Notes: a model not told the origin generated them from the letters alone. DNA of 35,020 nt from Micromonospora sp. KC723 (GCF_004348595.1 NZ_SMKD01000057.1:1-35020); one strand, 5' to 3'. Positions 14,960 to 23,151 are shown, numbered from the stretch's first letter. Made by a program: numbers and translations.

Positions 14960-15147
14960 CCACCACCCCCACCACTACCGAACGCCTGTGGAGCGTCAAC
15001 GACGTCTCGGCGTTCCTCGGCATCCCCGTCGGCACCCTCTACCAATGGCGTCACCGCCGCATCGGCCCCCGCGCGTCCCGCGTCGGCCGGCACCTCCGCT
15101 ACGACCCCGCCGACGTGCGGGCCTGGTTCGACAAGAAAGCGGCCTGA
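14956..15147 (+). CDS. xis: excisionase (Xis), MerR-like HTH_17 domain
   Basis: This encodes 63 residues and overlaps the rep stop by ATGA. It has one winged-helix domain: LWSVNDVSAFLGIPVGTLYQ followed by WRHRRIGPRASRVGRHLRYD and PADVRAWFD, the standard HTH_17/BldC-like excisionase pattern. Xis bends DNA at the attachment-site arms and biases the integrase towards excision. It ends one base before the integrase start. The repeats at 6216 and 16389 are candidate binding sites for it or the integrase. A regulatory role on its own promoter is possible. Confidence 0.9.
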   Translation: MTTTPTTTERLWSVNDVSAFLGIPVGTLYQWRHRRIGPRASRVGRHLRYDPADVRAWFDKKAA

Positions 15148-15148
15148 C

Positions 15149-16387
15149 ATGCCCATCGATGACCTGTGGTACCTCACCAAACGGGGGCCGGACAAGAAGC
15201 GGCTTCCCTCGAAACGGCACGGCCGGGGCAAACGCTGGCGGGTGCGCTACACCGACGCCGCTGGTGAGCCCCGGGAGAAGCTGTTTGAGCGCAAGGTCGA
15301 CGCCGACGCCTTTGACCTCGCATGCCGTTCGGGCGTCGCTGCGGAGGTAAAGGCTAAGCGTGAGACGGACCGGCTCACTTTCGCCGAGTACGCGCAGCGG
15401 TGGAGGGAATCGCGCGAATCCGGGTGGGCCACGGAAACGCGACGGCGCATCCCGCAGAACTTGCGAAAGCACCTTCTGCCCGTGTTCGGCGCAAAGGCAA
15501 TTCGCTCCATCAACCTGACCGACGTGATGGCCTGGCTTAGCCGGCTGCTCGATAACGGCACGCCGAAATCGTCGGTAAGCCTGTACTTCGGGCTGTTAAA
15601 AACCATCATGAACGCCGCCGTTGTCGACAAGGTGATTGCGGACAACCCCTGTAACGGGGTGAATCTCGCCCAGATCCTGCGTGGTCTTTCGCGTGCGCCG
15701 AAGTGGGTTCCCACCGAGGACCAGGTTCTCAAGCTTGCCGAGGTAGTGCCGCGCCGCTTTCGGGCGACTATCTGGCTGGGAGCAGGGGAAGGGCTTCGTC
15801 TCGGTGAGGTCTTGGGCATGGAAGCCGGGTCGCGCTGCGTGGACTACGACCACGGGGAGTTGCACGTCATCCAGCAGTTGCGACACTCGCCGGAGCACTT
15901 CGGCGGCTTCTACCTCTCGACGCCCAAGAGCGGATCGGTCGGGACCGTGGATCTTGACGCGGTGGTCGCTGAGGAGCTGGCCGCTCATGTGAGCGATGTC
16001 GGCCCCGTCGAGTTCGAACTTCCTGACATCACGACGGGGGAGCGGCTGACTCGTCCGGTGGCGGTTCTGTTCACCTCGTCCCGGGGGAAGCTGCTGAACG
16101 ATACCTACTGGTCGCAGTTGTGGGCGGAGTGGCGCGAGGCGGCCGGTTGGCCCAAGGAAGGCACCTTTCACTCCCTGCGCCACTTCTTCGCCACGACGCT
16201 GATGAGCAACGGTGTGGAGCCCCAAGAGGTGCAGAAGGCGCTGCGGCACGCCAACCTGCGGATCACGCTGGAGACCTACGTCCACTGGCTGCCGAAGAAG
16301 GACCGGCCGCGCGGCCTGGTCGGCAACCTCCTCCGGCAGGCAGACGGCAAGCGGCGGGAACCTTCCGCCGACCAAGTTCGAAGCTGA
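15149..16387 (+). CDS. int: tyrosine site-specific integrase of the AICE
   Basis: This encodes 412 residues from ATG 15149, one base after xis. The N-terminal arm-binding region (GRGKRWRVRYTDAAGEPREK) and SAM-like core-binding domain (FAEYAQRWRESRESGWA, residues 76-160) precede the catalytic domain. The catalytic residues are present: Arg217 (EGLRLGEVLGM), His341-x-x-Arg344 (HSLRHFFATTLM), His367 (LRHANLRIT) and nucleophile Tyr377 (LETYVHW). It recombines the element with the 3' end of tRNA-Lys, which starts 64 bases downstream. The gene is intact and the tRNA is complete, so the element may still be mobile. Codon use is slightly less GC-biased than in the host genes. Confidence 0.95.
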   Translation: MPIDDLWYLTKRGPDKKRLPSKRHGRGKRWRVRYTDAAGEPREKLFERKVDADAFDLACRSGVAAEVKAKRETDRLTFAEYAQRWRESRESGWATETRRRIPQNLRKHLLPVFGAKAIRSINLTDVMAWLSRLLDNGTPKSSVSLYFGLLKTIMNAAVVDKVIADNPCNGVNLAQILRGLSRAPKWVPTEDQVLKLAEVVPRRFRATIWLGAGEGLRLGEVLGMEAGSRCVDYDHGELHVIQQLRHSPEHFGGFYLSTPKSGSVGTVDLDAVVAEELAAHVSDVGPVEFELPDITTGERLTRPVAVLFTSSRGKLLNDTYWSQLWAEWREAAGWPKEGTFHSLRHFFATTLMSNGVEPQEVQKALRHANLRITLETYVHWLPKKDRPRGLVGNLLRQADGKRREPSADQVRS

Positions 16388-16388
16388 G

Positions 16389-16406
16389 TTGTGCCCTGGT
16401 TGTGCC
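16389..16406 (+). repeat. paired direct repeats, putative integrase arm-type sites (right)
   Basis: Two copies of TTGTGCC, 11 bp apart (16389-16395 and 16400-16406), followed by GATGATCTT-like sequence, lie between the integrase stop and the tRNA. A matching pair lies inside the left end at 6216-6233. Confidence 0.5.
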
Positions 16407-16451
16407 GAATGATCTTCGCCGCGCGTTCGCCCAGGTCAGAGGCTTGTAGAG

Positions 16452-16523
16452 TGGGCCGCCTGGGACTCGAACCCAGAACCTAAGGATTAAAAGTCCTCAG
16501 CTCTGCCATTGAGCTAACGGCCC
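16452..16523 (-). tRNA. tRNA-Lys (anticodon TTT), integration site of the AICE
   Basis: On the minus strand the sequence folds as a complete tRNA: acceptor GGGCCGT/GCGGCCC (one G-T pair) with discriminator A, D arm with AGCTCAATGGCAGAGCT, anticodon loop CTTTTAA giving TTT (Lys), and T arm CTGGGTTCGAGTCCCAG. CCA is not encoded. Its 3' 28 bases are duplicated exactly at 6082 and imperfectly at 2948. The tRNA keeps its own promoter side (right) and receives its 3' end from the element, the usual outcome of AICE integration. Confidence 0.95.
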
Positions 16524-16737
16524 GCAGCGTCACCAGGTTACCCGATCATCCCGACGCGAGTTGATATCCGCCCGGAGCGCGGGTCACGGGACGCTAGGAG
16601 CTGTGCCGACCGGGCAGCAGGGCCGTGTGTCGGATTCCGTGTTGGGCCTGTGGTGCCGAAGAAGGGCACGAACTGTTGCCATGAGTCCACCGAAACCGGA
16701 TGACGCGGGTGCTGGACGCCCTCTTCGCCGGGCGGGC

Positions 16738-17214
16738 TCAACCCGGGCGGAGGTCCGTGACCGGCAGGCCGTACTCGGCACGCAGGCGCTCGGCTACCAG
16801 CGAACGGTGGCACGCCTCCGGATCGCGCTCGACGCAGAGGAGGGCGGTCACCGAGTCGCTCGGAAGCTCCGCCACGATCGCGGCGAGGTCGAACCGGTCG
16901 AGGATCTCGCTCGTGTAGCGCTCGGCGTACTCGGGCGCCAGCGTGACGCGGTTGCGCTTGCCCACGCCCCGGCGGTCGTCCTCGCGGTACTGGAGCTCGC
17001 GCAGCTCGGTCGTGGGTGCCAGCTCCTTCACATGCCGGTAGCCGATGTCCGCCACGGCGAGGGCGCGCTGGAGCCGCGTCGAGTTCGCCCACGAGTAGTC
17101 GGGTCCGCGCACGGCGCGGCGCTCACGTAGGTCGAGCAGCAGGCGGACGTCCGCGTGCCGCAGTTGCTCCAGGAAGGACTCGCCGTCGAAGCCATAGACG
17201 CCGATGGTCACCAT
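16738..17214 (-). CDS. DUF488 family protein
   Basis: From ATG 17214 the protein reads MVTIGVYGFDGESFLEQLRH then ADVRLLLDLRERRAVRGPDY, the DUF488 start. It ends with TALLCVERDPEACHRSLVAE, the conserved ERDPxxCHR motif (probable Cys/His/Arg site). The frame stays open to GTG 17235, which has GGTGAG nearby, so the start is uncertain by up to seven codons. DUF488 proteins are small cytoplasmic proteins of unknown function. It is a chromosomal gene just outside the AICE. The 214 bases between it and the tRNA hold nothing recognisable. Confidence 0.88.
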   Translation of the reverse strand: MVTIGVYGFDGESFLEQLRHADVRLLLDLRERRAVRGPDYSWANSTRLQRALAVADIGYRHVKELAPTTELRELQYREDDRRGVGKRNRVTLAPEYAERYTSEILDRFDLAAIVAELPSDSVTALLCVERDPEACHRSLVAERLRAEYGLPVTDLRPG

Positions 17215-17250
17215 TGTGAGCACGGACTCACCCACCCGCCTTCACTCGTG

Positions 17251-17284
17251 CCGCCGCCTCCGGCAGAGTTGCCGGAGGCGGCGG
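17251..17284 (-). terminator. 15-bp hairpin after ridA-like gene
   Basis: CCGCCGCCTCCGGCA (17251-17265) pairs perfectly with TGCCGGAGGCGGCGG (17270-17284) across a GAGT loop, 8 bases after the RidA stop in the minus-strand direction. It is a strong intrinsic-type terminator without a T-tract. Confidence 0.8.
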
Positions 17285-17291
17285 GGTCGCG

Positions 17292-17687
17292 TCACGCGAC
17301 GGCGGTTCCCTCGAGCTCGACCATCAGGGTGGGGATCGCCAGCCGTGTCACCCCGAGCATCGTGGTGGTCGGGGCCACCCTGGCGGCGCCCAACCGCGAC
17401 GCCAGCACGCCGTAGTGCTGGAAGAGCAGGTCGACGTCGGTGGTGTAGATATTGAGCCGGACGAGGTTCGCGAGGGACATGGCGGCCTCGCCGAGCACGG
17501 CCTCCAGGTTGTCGAGGCTCAGCGCCAGCTGTGCCGCCATGTCACCGGCATGCTCGGGTTTGCCGTCGCCGCTCATCGCGGTCTGCCCGGAGCAGTACAG
17601 TGTCCGGGTTTGCCCGGAGACGATCTCACCCTGGTTGAATCCCATCTCCACCGACCACGTCCACGGGTTGACGGCCGTTCGCTCCAT
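17292..17687 (-). CDS. RidA/YjgF family protein (enamine/imine deaminase-like)
   Basis: This encodes 131 residues, the usual RidA length, starting at ATG 17687. Family features: TLYCSGQTAMSGDGKPEHAG, AAQLALSLDNLEAVLGEA, LANLVRLNIYTTDVDLL with the arginine that binds the substrate carboxylate, and ending in PTLMVELEGTAVA with the conserved glutamate. RidA hydrolyses reactive enamine/imine intermediates; divergent subfamilies have other roles. It is divergent from a WYL regulator at 17806, with a palindrome between them that probably controls both, and is followed by a strong terminator. Confidence 0.9.
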   Translation of the reverse strand: MERTAVNPWTWSVEMGFNQGEIVSGQTRTLYCSGQTAMSGDGKPEHAGDMAAQLALSLDNLEAVLGEAAMSLANLVRLNIYTTDVDLLFQHYGVLASRLGAARVAPTTTMLGVTRLAIPTLMVELEGTAVA

Positions 17688-17765
17688 CGCTACATCAGCT
17701 CCATTCGTCGAGAGGTGGGCACGCGGGGATTCGGGGCCCGCGTGTGGGTGAGCCTCTCAACCAAT

Positions 17766-17784
17766 CACGACATCCTGTGTCGTG
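17766..17784. promoter_or_regulatory. 19-bp palindromic operator between ridA-like gene and WYL regulator
   Basis: CACGACA-TCCTG-TGTCGTG is a perfect 7-bp inverted repeat with a 5-bp spacer. It lies in the divergent intergenic region, 22 bases upstream of the likely regulator start at GTG 17806 and 79 bases from the RidA start. It is a natural site for the WYL regulator. Confidence 0.6.
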
Positions 17785-17805
17785 TATTCCTGGCATGATT
17801 CCCGT

Positions 17806-18786
17806 GTGCGGGCCGACCGGTTGGTCTCGCTGGTGCTGCTGCTGCGCCAGCGCGGTCGGCTGTCCGCGGCCACACTGGCCCGCGAGCTGGAGGTGTCCAC
17901 CCGCACCGTGCTGCGCGACATCGAGGCGCTGTCCGCAGCCGGCGTCCCGGTCTACGCCGAACGTGGTCGGCACGGCGGTTTCGCATTGTTGCCCGGTTTC
18001 CAGACCGAGCTCACCGGACTGAACCACGACGAAGCGCTCGCCCTGCTGGTCGCCGGATCACGGAGCGGCGCGCAGGCCTTCGGGCTCGGTTCGGCGCTTG
18101 CTTCCGCCATGCGGAAGGTGGTTGACGCCCTGCCCGAAAGCCACCGGGACGCCTTGGCCGGCGCGGCCCAGCGATTGCTGATCGACCCGGAGACCGATCT
18201 CCTCTCGCGCCGGCTGGTCGCCGAGGAGGTTCCCGACACCATAGTGGCCGAGGTCCGGCGAGCGGTGCTCGCCGGACACAAGCTGCGCATCCACTACGCG
18301 GCCATGGGCCAGACACCACAGTGGCGCACGGTGGATCCGATCGGCCTGGTCACGGTACGTGGCCAGGGGTACTTGCTGGCCACGAGATCTGGCGTGGACC
18401 GCACTTACCGGCTGTCCCGGATCTCGTCCGCGAAGGAACTGGCCGAACCCGCGCAGCGACCAGACCGGGTCGACCTGGACCGAGCCTGGCAGGAACGCAG
18501 CACGCGGTTTCGGACCGGCGGCGACCAGGTCACCGTGCTGGTGCGGGTGCACCCGGCGCGGCGGGAGGACCTGGTCAGCAGCGCGCTTGCCGTCCGCGCC
18601 GAGGACACCGACGCAGACGGCTGGCTGCGGCTGGAGGTCGCCTTCCAAGATCCGCGACACGCCGAATGGGCGCTGTGGCAACTCGCCACGAACGCGGAAG
18701 CCCTGGCCCCGCAGTGGTTGCGCACCGCCCTGCGCAATCGCGCCGCCGCGATCGCCACCTGCTACCAGGCGTCATCCGAAGGTTGA
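17806..18786 (+). CDS. YafY-type transcriptional regulator, HTH_11 plus WYL domain
   Basis: The start is set at GTG 17806 (MRADRLVSLVLLLRQRGRLS), where the family begins. A GTG at 17782 is in frame but overlaps the palindrome. The 326-residue protein has an N-terminal HTH_11 (LARELEVSTRTVLRDIEALS, with AERGRHGGFALL wing). A WYL domain follows with IHYAAMGQTPQWRTVDPIGL then VTVRGQGYLLATRSG and TYRLSRISS, and a C-terminal WCX region (VTVLVRVHPARREDLV...WALWQLATNAEALAPQWLR). WYL domains sense small molecules or nucleic acid. It is divergent from the RidA gene, its probable target. Shortly after its stop the sequence becomes unassignable. Confidence 0.88.
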   Translation: MRADRLVSLVLLLRQRGRLSAATLARELEVSTRTVLRDIEALSAAGVPVYAERGRHGGFALLPGFQTELTGLNHDEALALLVAGSRSGAQAFGLGSALASAMRKVVDALPESHRDALAGAAQRLLIDPETDLLSRRLVAEEVPDTIVAEVRRAVLAGHKLRIHYAAMGQTPQWRTVDPIGLVTVRGQGYLLATRSGVDRTYRLSRISSAKELAEPAQRPDRVDLDRAWQERSTRFRTGGDQVTVLVRVHPARREDLVSSALAVRAEDTDADGWLRLEVAFQDPRHAEWALWQLATNAEALAPQWLRTALRNRAAAIATCYQASSEG

Positions 18787-19185
18787 GCGATTCGCGCGCC
18801 GGCGACTCCTCACATTGGCTATCGACGCATCGAGCCAGTCGGCTCATCAAAGCCGAGGAGCTCTCCCGCGCTTCGGTGATGGCCTCATCCGCCGACTCGC
18901 GATACGACGGAGTCCGGCTGCTGCTGGCTCACCATCGCGTACCCGGCAGAAGGCGGCGAGGCCACGGATGTCGTCCGGCTCGAAGAACCGGAACTCCAAT
19001 CCGTCGAACTCCGCGTTCCCGTCCAGCCCGCCACCGTTCAACAAGGTACGACGGTCGTTGTCCACACCAGCGCCCGGGCGAGGAAAACCGACGCGACCGG
19101 TGGCGCAGATACGGGCGCCAGTTTCCCGTACGCAATGGGCGTTTTGCCCCTCGCACCGGCGGCTGTGATCGTTTTATCATGACCC
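18787..19185. other. intergenic stretch, possible coding relic on the minus strand
   Basis: About 400 bases without a firm gene. A minus-strand frame (19065 down to 18847) begins MDNDRRTLLNGGGLDGNAEF then DGLEFRFFEPDDIRGLAAFC, with reasonable codon bias for the first 50 codons, then turns Arg-rich. It may be a gene fragment, but I recognise no family. Confidence 0.3.
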
Positions 19186-19992
19186 ATGATCAATGGATTG
19201 CCCTCGAAATCCTCCTCTCGCCGCCGTGCCGGCCGGCTGGTCGCCGCGTTCCTCGGGGCGGCCGTGTTCGTCGGTCTCGGCGTGTTGCAGGCGGGGCCGG
19301 CCCACGCGATCGTCAACGGCGAGCCGGTTCCCGAGGGCTCCTACCGCTTCTCGGTCAAGCTGACGATGACCGGCATCCCGACCGCCGACGGCGGACGGCG
19401 CAACAGCGCCTGCTCGGGCGCGCTCATCCACCCCTCCTGGGTCATCACCGCCGGCCACTGCTTCCGTGACCTCAACGGGGTACGCGTGGAACGGACCGTG
19501 GCCGACCTGACCACCGCCACGGTCGGCCGCGCCGACCTGTCCGGCACGAACGGCCAGGTCGCCACCGTTGTCGCGGTCCGGCAGTCGTCCGTCAACGACA
19601 TCGCGCTGGTCCAGCTCGACACGCGGATCACCGCCATCCCGCCGATCCGGTTCGCGGGCACGCCGCCGCAGGCGGGGCACCTGCTGCGCCTGACGGGCTA
19701 CGGTGCGGACAACCCGGTGAACCCGCAGCCGTCGATGGTCCTCCGGACCGGGCAGTTCAAGGTCGTGTCGGTGGCGGGCTCGACGGTGGGAGTGACCGGG
19801 TACGCACCCGCACGGGACACGAGCGCCTGCCCCTGGGACTCGGGCGCGCCCTACTTCGCCGAGCGCAAGGGCAAGCGACCGCTCCTGGTCTCGATCGAGA
19901 GCACCGGGCCGGGCTGCCCGCACGCCGACGTCGAGACGACCGCCCGGGTCGACGTCGTCGCGCCCTGGATCACGTCCGTGATCGGAGGGTGA
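19186..19992 (+). CDS. secreted trypsin-like serine protease (S1 family)
   Basis: This encodes 268 residues. An N-terminal signal (residues 1-41: SSSRRRAGRLVAAFLGAAVF, ending in PAHA) precedes IVNGEPVPEGSYRFSVKL, the S1 mature start; little or no propeptide remains. The catalytic triad is visible: His91 in VITAGHC, Asp138 in NDIALVQL, and Ser219 in CPWDSGAPYF. The usual GDSGGP is changed to WDSGAP, so the oxyanion-hole region is unusual but the serine is kept. Cysteines at SACSG, GHC, SAC and GPGC could form the standard disulfides. There is no clear ribosome site before ATG 19186, so a leaderless or short-leader transcript is possible. Single gene, no operon partner. Confidence 0.88.
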   Translation: MINGLPSKSSSRRRAGRLVAAFLGAAVFVGLGVLQAGPAHAIVNGEPVPEGSYRFSVKLTMTGIPTADGGRRNSACSGALIHPSWVITAGHCFRDLNGVRVERTVADLTTATVGRADLSGTNGQVATVVAVRQSSVNDIALVQLDTRITAIPPIRFAGTPPQAGHLLRLTGYGADNPVNPQPSMVLRTGQFKVVSVAGSTVGVTGYAPARDTSACPWDSGAPYFAERKGKRPLLVSIESTGPGCPHADVETTARVDVVAPWITSVIGG

Positions 19993-20214
19993 GATCCGAC
20001 CTTCCTGGCGGCGCTGTGACCAGCTGGAGCCGGGGCCGGCCGGAACGATCACGGCGGGTGGTCCAGATGACCGATGCCGGTACGCCCTCGACTCCGGGGG
20101 AAGGTCGACGTCATCGTCCAGCACGGGGGGCGAAGAGGGCTCGGGGCGCGGGGGTCCGTACCGGCGCGTCCCGGGCCCGCTGTGACTACCGGCGGCTCTC
20201 GGTCGGCACAGGCG

Positions 20215-21432
20215 TCAGTTGGTCGCGGCTACCGGTACGGTCCGTTCCGGCGACCGGTCCGGTAGGAGGCGGCGCATGGTGACGGGGCCGACCAGGGTGA
20301 TGAAGACCGCCAGGGCTGCGGGGACCATCAGGCCGACGGTCAGGTCCGTGGCTTCGGCGAGGTAGCCGATCGCGGCCGGGCCGAGCAGGAGCCCGGTGGA
20401 GCCGGAGATCGAGATCAGGGCGATGTTCGAGGGCGAGCCTCCGGCCTCCCCCACGGCACTGAACAGCACCGGTACGACCAAAGCGATCCCGCTGCCGGCG
20501 AGGATCCAGCCGGCCCACGCGAGCGGAAGCCCGCCGGCGGCGCCGGCGAGGAGGACGAGGGTGTAGCCGGCGGTCGCCAGGGTGCCCGCGCCCAGCAGGG
20601 TGCGGCCGGGGCCGAGCCTGGCGCGGATCGGGTCGCCCAGGAGACGGAAGACCGTCATCGCACAGGCGAACACCGTGTACGACAGTGGCGCGAGCGCCTC
20701 GTCGGCCTGCAGGACGCGGGCGGCGTGCAGGTTGGCCCAGTCGATCGCGCCGGACTCGATGAGGTGTCCACCGAGGCCGAGGACGAACATCGCGCCGAGC
20801 ACGGTCACGCCGATGCGGGCCGGGCGCGCCGGTGCGCCACCACTGTCGCCGTCCGCCGCCTGGGGCGGTGGGGGCAGCAGCGGACGGGTACAGGCGGCGA
20901 ACACCACGGTGCAGGCCAGCGCGGTGATCACCAGCATGGCCTGGTTCCCCAGCCCGAGGGTGAGGCCGAGCGAGGTGAGCGCCCCGGCGGCGGCGCCGCC
21001 GAGGCTCCAGAAGCCGTGGAAGGACGAGACGACAGGCCGCTGGTAGTAACGCTCGAGCTCGACGGAGTGGGCGTTGAGTCCCACCTCGACGAATCCGACG
21101 CCGACACCGTAGATGGCGCCGCAGACCAGGAGGGTCTCGTAGCTCGGCGCGAGTGCGGGGGCGACGAGGACCAGTTGGGTGGCCGGGCCGGTCCAGCGCA
21201 GCAGGCCGCGGGTGGTGGTCCGGGCGGCGAGCTTTCCGGCGGCGAGCATGGTGACCAGCCCGACGACCTGGATGAGCAGGAGCAGGGTGCCCAGGCGGGC
21301 CTCGCCGAGGCCGAGGCGGCGGTCGACCGAGGGGAGTGCGGCAGCCCAGGCGCCCATGACGAAGCCCGAGGTCGCGAAGGTGCCGAAGAGGCCGACGCGG
21401 GCGCGGCGCAGGGCGGTGCTGTCGGGGTTCAT
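20215..21432 (-). CDS. MFS transporter (12 TM)
   Basis: The start at ATG 21432 has AAGGACGG upstream; the frame continues open past this, but only because of GC-rich overlap with the divergent gene. The 405-residue protein reads MNPDSTALRRARVGLFGTFA then TSGFVMGAWAAALPSVDRRL, typical of the FucP/YbjJ-like MFS branch. About twelve hydrophobic helices follow, with a charged central loop (PPPPQAADGDSGGAPARPAR). It is probably a small-molecule exporter or importer of the inner membrane. It is divergent from a ROK regulator, with a small inverted repeat between them, so the regulator most likely controls it. The substrate is unknown. Confidence 0.9.
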   Translation of the reverse strand: MNPDSTALRRARVGLFGTFATSGFVMGAWAAALPSVDRRLGLGEARLGTLLLLIQVVGLVTMLAAGKLAARTTTRGLLRWTGPATQLVLVAPALAPSYETLLVCGAIYGVGVGFVEVGLNAHSVELERYYQRPVVSSFHGFWSLGGAAAGALTSLGLTLGLGNQAMLVITALACTVVFAACTRPLLPPPPQAADGDSGGAPARPARIGVTVLGAMFVLGLGGHLIESGAIDWANLHAARVLQADEALAPLSYTVFACAMTVFRLLGDPIRARLGPGRTLLGAGTLATAGYTLVLLAGAAGGLPLAWAGWILAGSGIALVVPVLFSAVGEAGGSPSNIALISISGSTGLLLGPAAIGYLAEATDLTVGLMVPAALAVFITLVGPVTMRRLLPDRSPERTVPVAATN

Positions 21433-21455
21433 GGCCGTCCTTGGATCGCGATTTT

Positions 21456-21470
21456 GTTCTTGGTGAGAAC
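21456..21470. promoter_or_regulatory. inverted repeat in the MFS/ROK divergent promoter
   Basis: GTTCT-TGGTG-AGAAC lies 24 bases upstream of the MFS start in an AT-richer stretch. It is a possible ROK regulator operator; short arms make this uncertain. Confidence 0.35.
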
Positions 21471-21562
21471 TTAACGGCACGCACCGATGGGCGTCGAGGT
21501 TTTTGTCCTGGGCGGAGACATAAGACACCATGGGCATGACGCCGACAGGAGTAACGCCTGCC

Positions 21563-22726
21563 ATGCCGCAGATGAAGACGAGCGCGGATCTTCGCGTGCA
21601 CAACCAGACCCGGCTGCTGCGCGCCGTCCACGACGCCGACCAGCCGCTCACCCGCGCCAGCGCCGCGCGGGTGCTGGGCATCGGCCGCAACACCATCGCC
21701 GCGCTCGTCGGCGAACTGGAGACGGCCGGGCTGCTGCACGAGGTTCCCGCCGCCACGACGGGCCGAGGCCGGCCGACGACCCTGCTGCTCCCGCACCCCC
21801 GCGGCCCGGTCGCCTTCGCCGCCGACATCCGCGAGGACTCCTGGACCCTGGCGCAGATCGAGTTGGGCGGGCGGCTGACCGGACTGGAGACCGGCGAGCA
21901 CGACCGGACCCCGGCGGTGTTCGACGACATCCGCAGGGCGACGCGCCGGCACGCCACCGACCGGCTCGTCTCGCTCGGCATCGCCCTCGCCGGGCCGATC
22001 CTGGACGGTCGCCGGCTGCACATCTCTCACCTCGGTTGGGACGAGGTGGACCTCTACGAGCAGATCGGCGACGACTGGCCGCCGACGGTGGTGGTGGACA
22101 ACGACGCCAGGCTCGCCGGGCTCGCCGAGGCCAGGCGTGGAGCGTTGCGCGGGGCCGGGACCGCGCTGCACTTCCACATCGACTTCGACATCGGCGGCAC
22201 CCTGCTGCTCGGCGGGCACACCCAGCGCGGCGCCCACAACATCGCCGGAGAGTTCGGACACATGCCGCTCACCGGTGGCTCCGGGCTACGGTGCATGTGC
22301 GGTGTCCAGGGGTGCTGGAGCCTGGACGTGGGCACCAACGCGCTCCTGCGCCGGTTCGGGAGGGAACCCGGCTACGGGGCCGGGCGGCAGTTGGGGAGGG
22401 AGATCCTTGCCCGCGCCGAGGCCGGCGAAGCCGAGGCGGGTCGGGCGGTCGACGACAACGCCGTGGCACTGGGGCGAGGGCTCGGCGCGCTGGCCAATGC
22501 CCTGGACCCCGAGGCGATCACTCTCTCCGGACTGGGGGTGGAGCTGATCCGGTTGCGGCGCGACCTGATCGAACATGCCTGCGCCGAGGGGCTGATGGAG
22601 TTCAGGCGTGCCCAGCCGCCGCGCATCCTGGCAGGGACGGTCGGCGAGGCCGGCCCGCTGCGCGGCGCGGCCGAGACCGCCTTCGACGCCGTCCTGAGCG
22701 CCGGGTGGCTGCGAGGCCGGATCTAG
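21563..22726 (+). CDS. ROK family transcriptional regulator
   Basis: The likely start is ATG 21563 (MPQMKTSADLRVHNQTRLLR), preceded by AGGAG; an upstream ATG at 21530 has no ribosome site. An N-terminal winged helix (LTRASAARVLGIGRNTIAAL followed by VGELETAGLLHEVPA) is fused to a ROK domain with an ATP-binding-like DNDARLAGLAEAR block. The ROK signature, AGEFGHMPL followed by the zinc motif CMCGVQGCW, is present. ROK regulators bind sugars or related ligands and release DNA. It is divergent from the MFS gene at 20215 and its stop overlaps the end of the convergent tetR relic by three to four bases. Confidence 0.9.
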   Translation: MPQMKTSADLRVHNQTRLLRAVHDADQPLTRASAARVLGIGRNTIAALVGELETAGLLHEVPAATTGRGRPTTLLLPHPRGPVAFAADIREDSWTLAQIELGGRLTGLETGEHDRTPAVFDDIRRATRRHATDRLVSLGIALAGPILDGRRLHISHLGWDEVDLYEQIGDDWPPTVVVDNDARLAGLAEARRGALRGAGTALHFHIDFDIGGTLLLGGHTQRGAHNIAGEFGHMPLTGGSGLRCMCGVQGCWSLDVGTNALLRRFGREPGYGAGRQLGREILARAEAGEAEAGRAVDDNAVALGRGLGALANALDPEAITLSGLGVELIRLRRDLIEHACAEGLMEFRRAQPPRILAGTVGEAGPLRGAAETAFDAVLSAGWLRGRI

Positions 22727-23140
22727 CCCGCACACCCGGTGACAGCGCGGAGGCGCTCAAGCCCGTCGAGGAGCGGGTCGAGCGTGAACTCGAACTCGAC
22801 CTGGCTGTCGCACCAGCCGAGCGTCGGGTCGGCCGCGTCGTGGGCTTCGGCCACCATCATCGCCGTGAGGTGCGGGAGAGCCTGGGCCATCGCGGCCAAC
22901 TCCGCCTCCGCCACGTCGGCACTCGCGTCGGCGGCGCCGGGACGGAAGACCTCCTGGGTGAACCCCAGCGCCAGGCTGCCGAAGGCGTGCAGCGCCCGGT
23001 GCGCGATCCGGTGGGAGAACCCGGCGTCGACCAGCGTCGCCACGATGGCGTCGTAGTAGGCGTACAGACCGGTCGGAGTGGTCGGGCCGGAGCTGAGCAG
23101 CGTCGGCGCCCAAGGGTGGCGCAGCATGACACCCCGGGCG
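22723..23140 (-). pseudogene. 3' part of a TetR-family regulator gene, HTH lost
   Basis: On the minus strand, VMLRHPWAPTLLSSGPTTPT then GLYAYYDAIVATLVDAGFSH and RALHAFGSLALGFTQEVFRP, ending FTLDPLLDGLERLRAVTG, is the complete TetR_C ligand-binding domain of a common actinomycete subfamily. The N-terminal DNA-binding helices are missing: the frame stays open upstream to 23340, but that stretch is the antisense of a DUF4386 fragment. The gene therefore lost its 5' half at about 23130-23150. The remaining part cannot bind DNA. Confidence 0.75.
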
Positions 23141-23151
23141 GAGGGGAACCG

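Noticed and set aside
20186..22261. 691-codon minus-strand frame overlapping the MFS and ROK genes
   Set aside because: Arg/Pro/Gly-rich throughout, no domain, and antisense to two well-supported genes; a GC-rich shadow frame.
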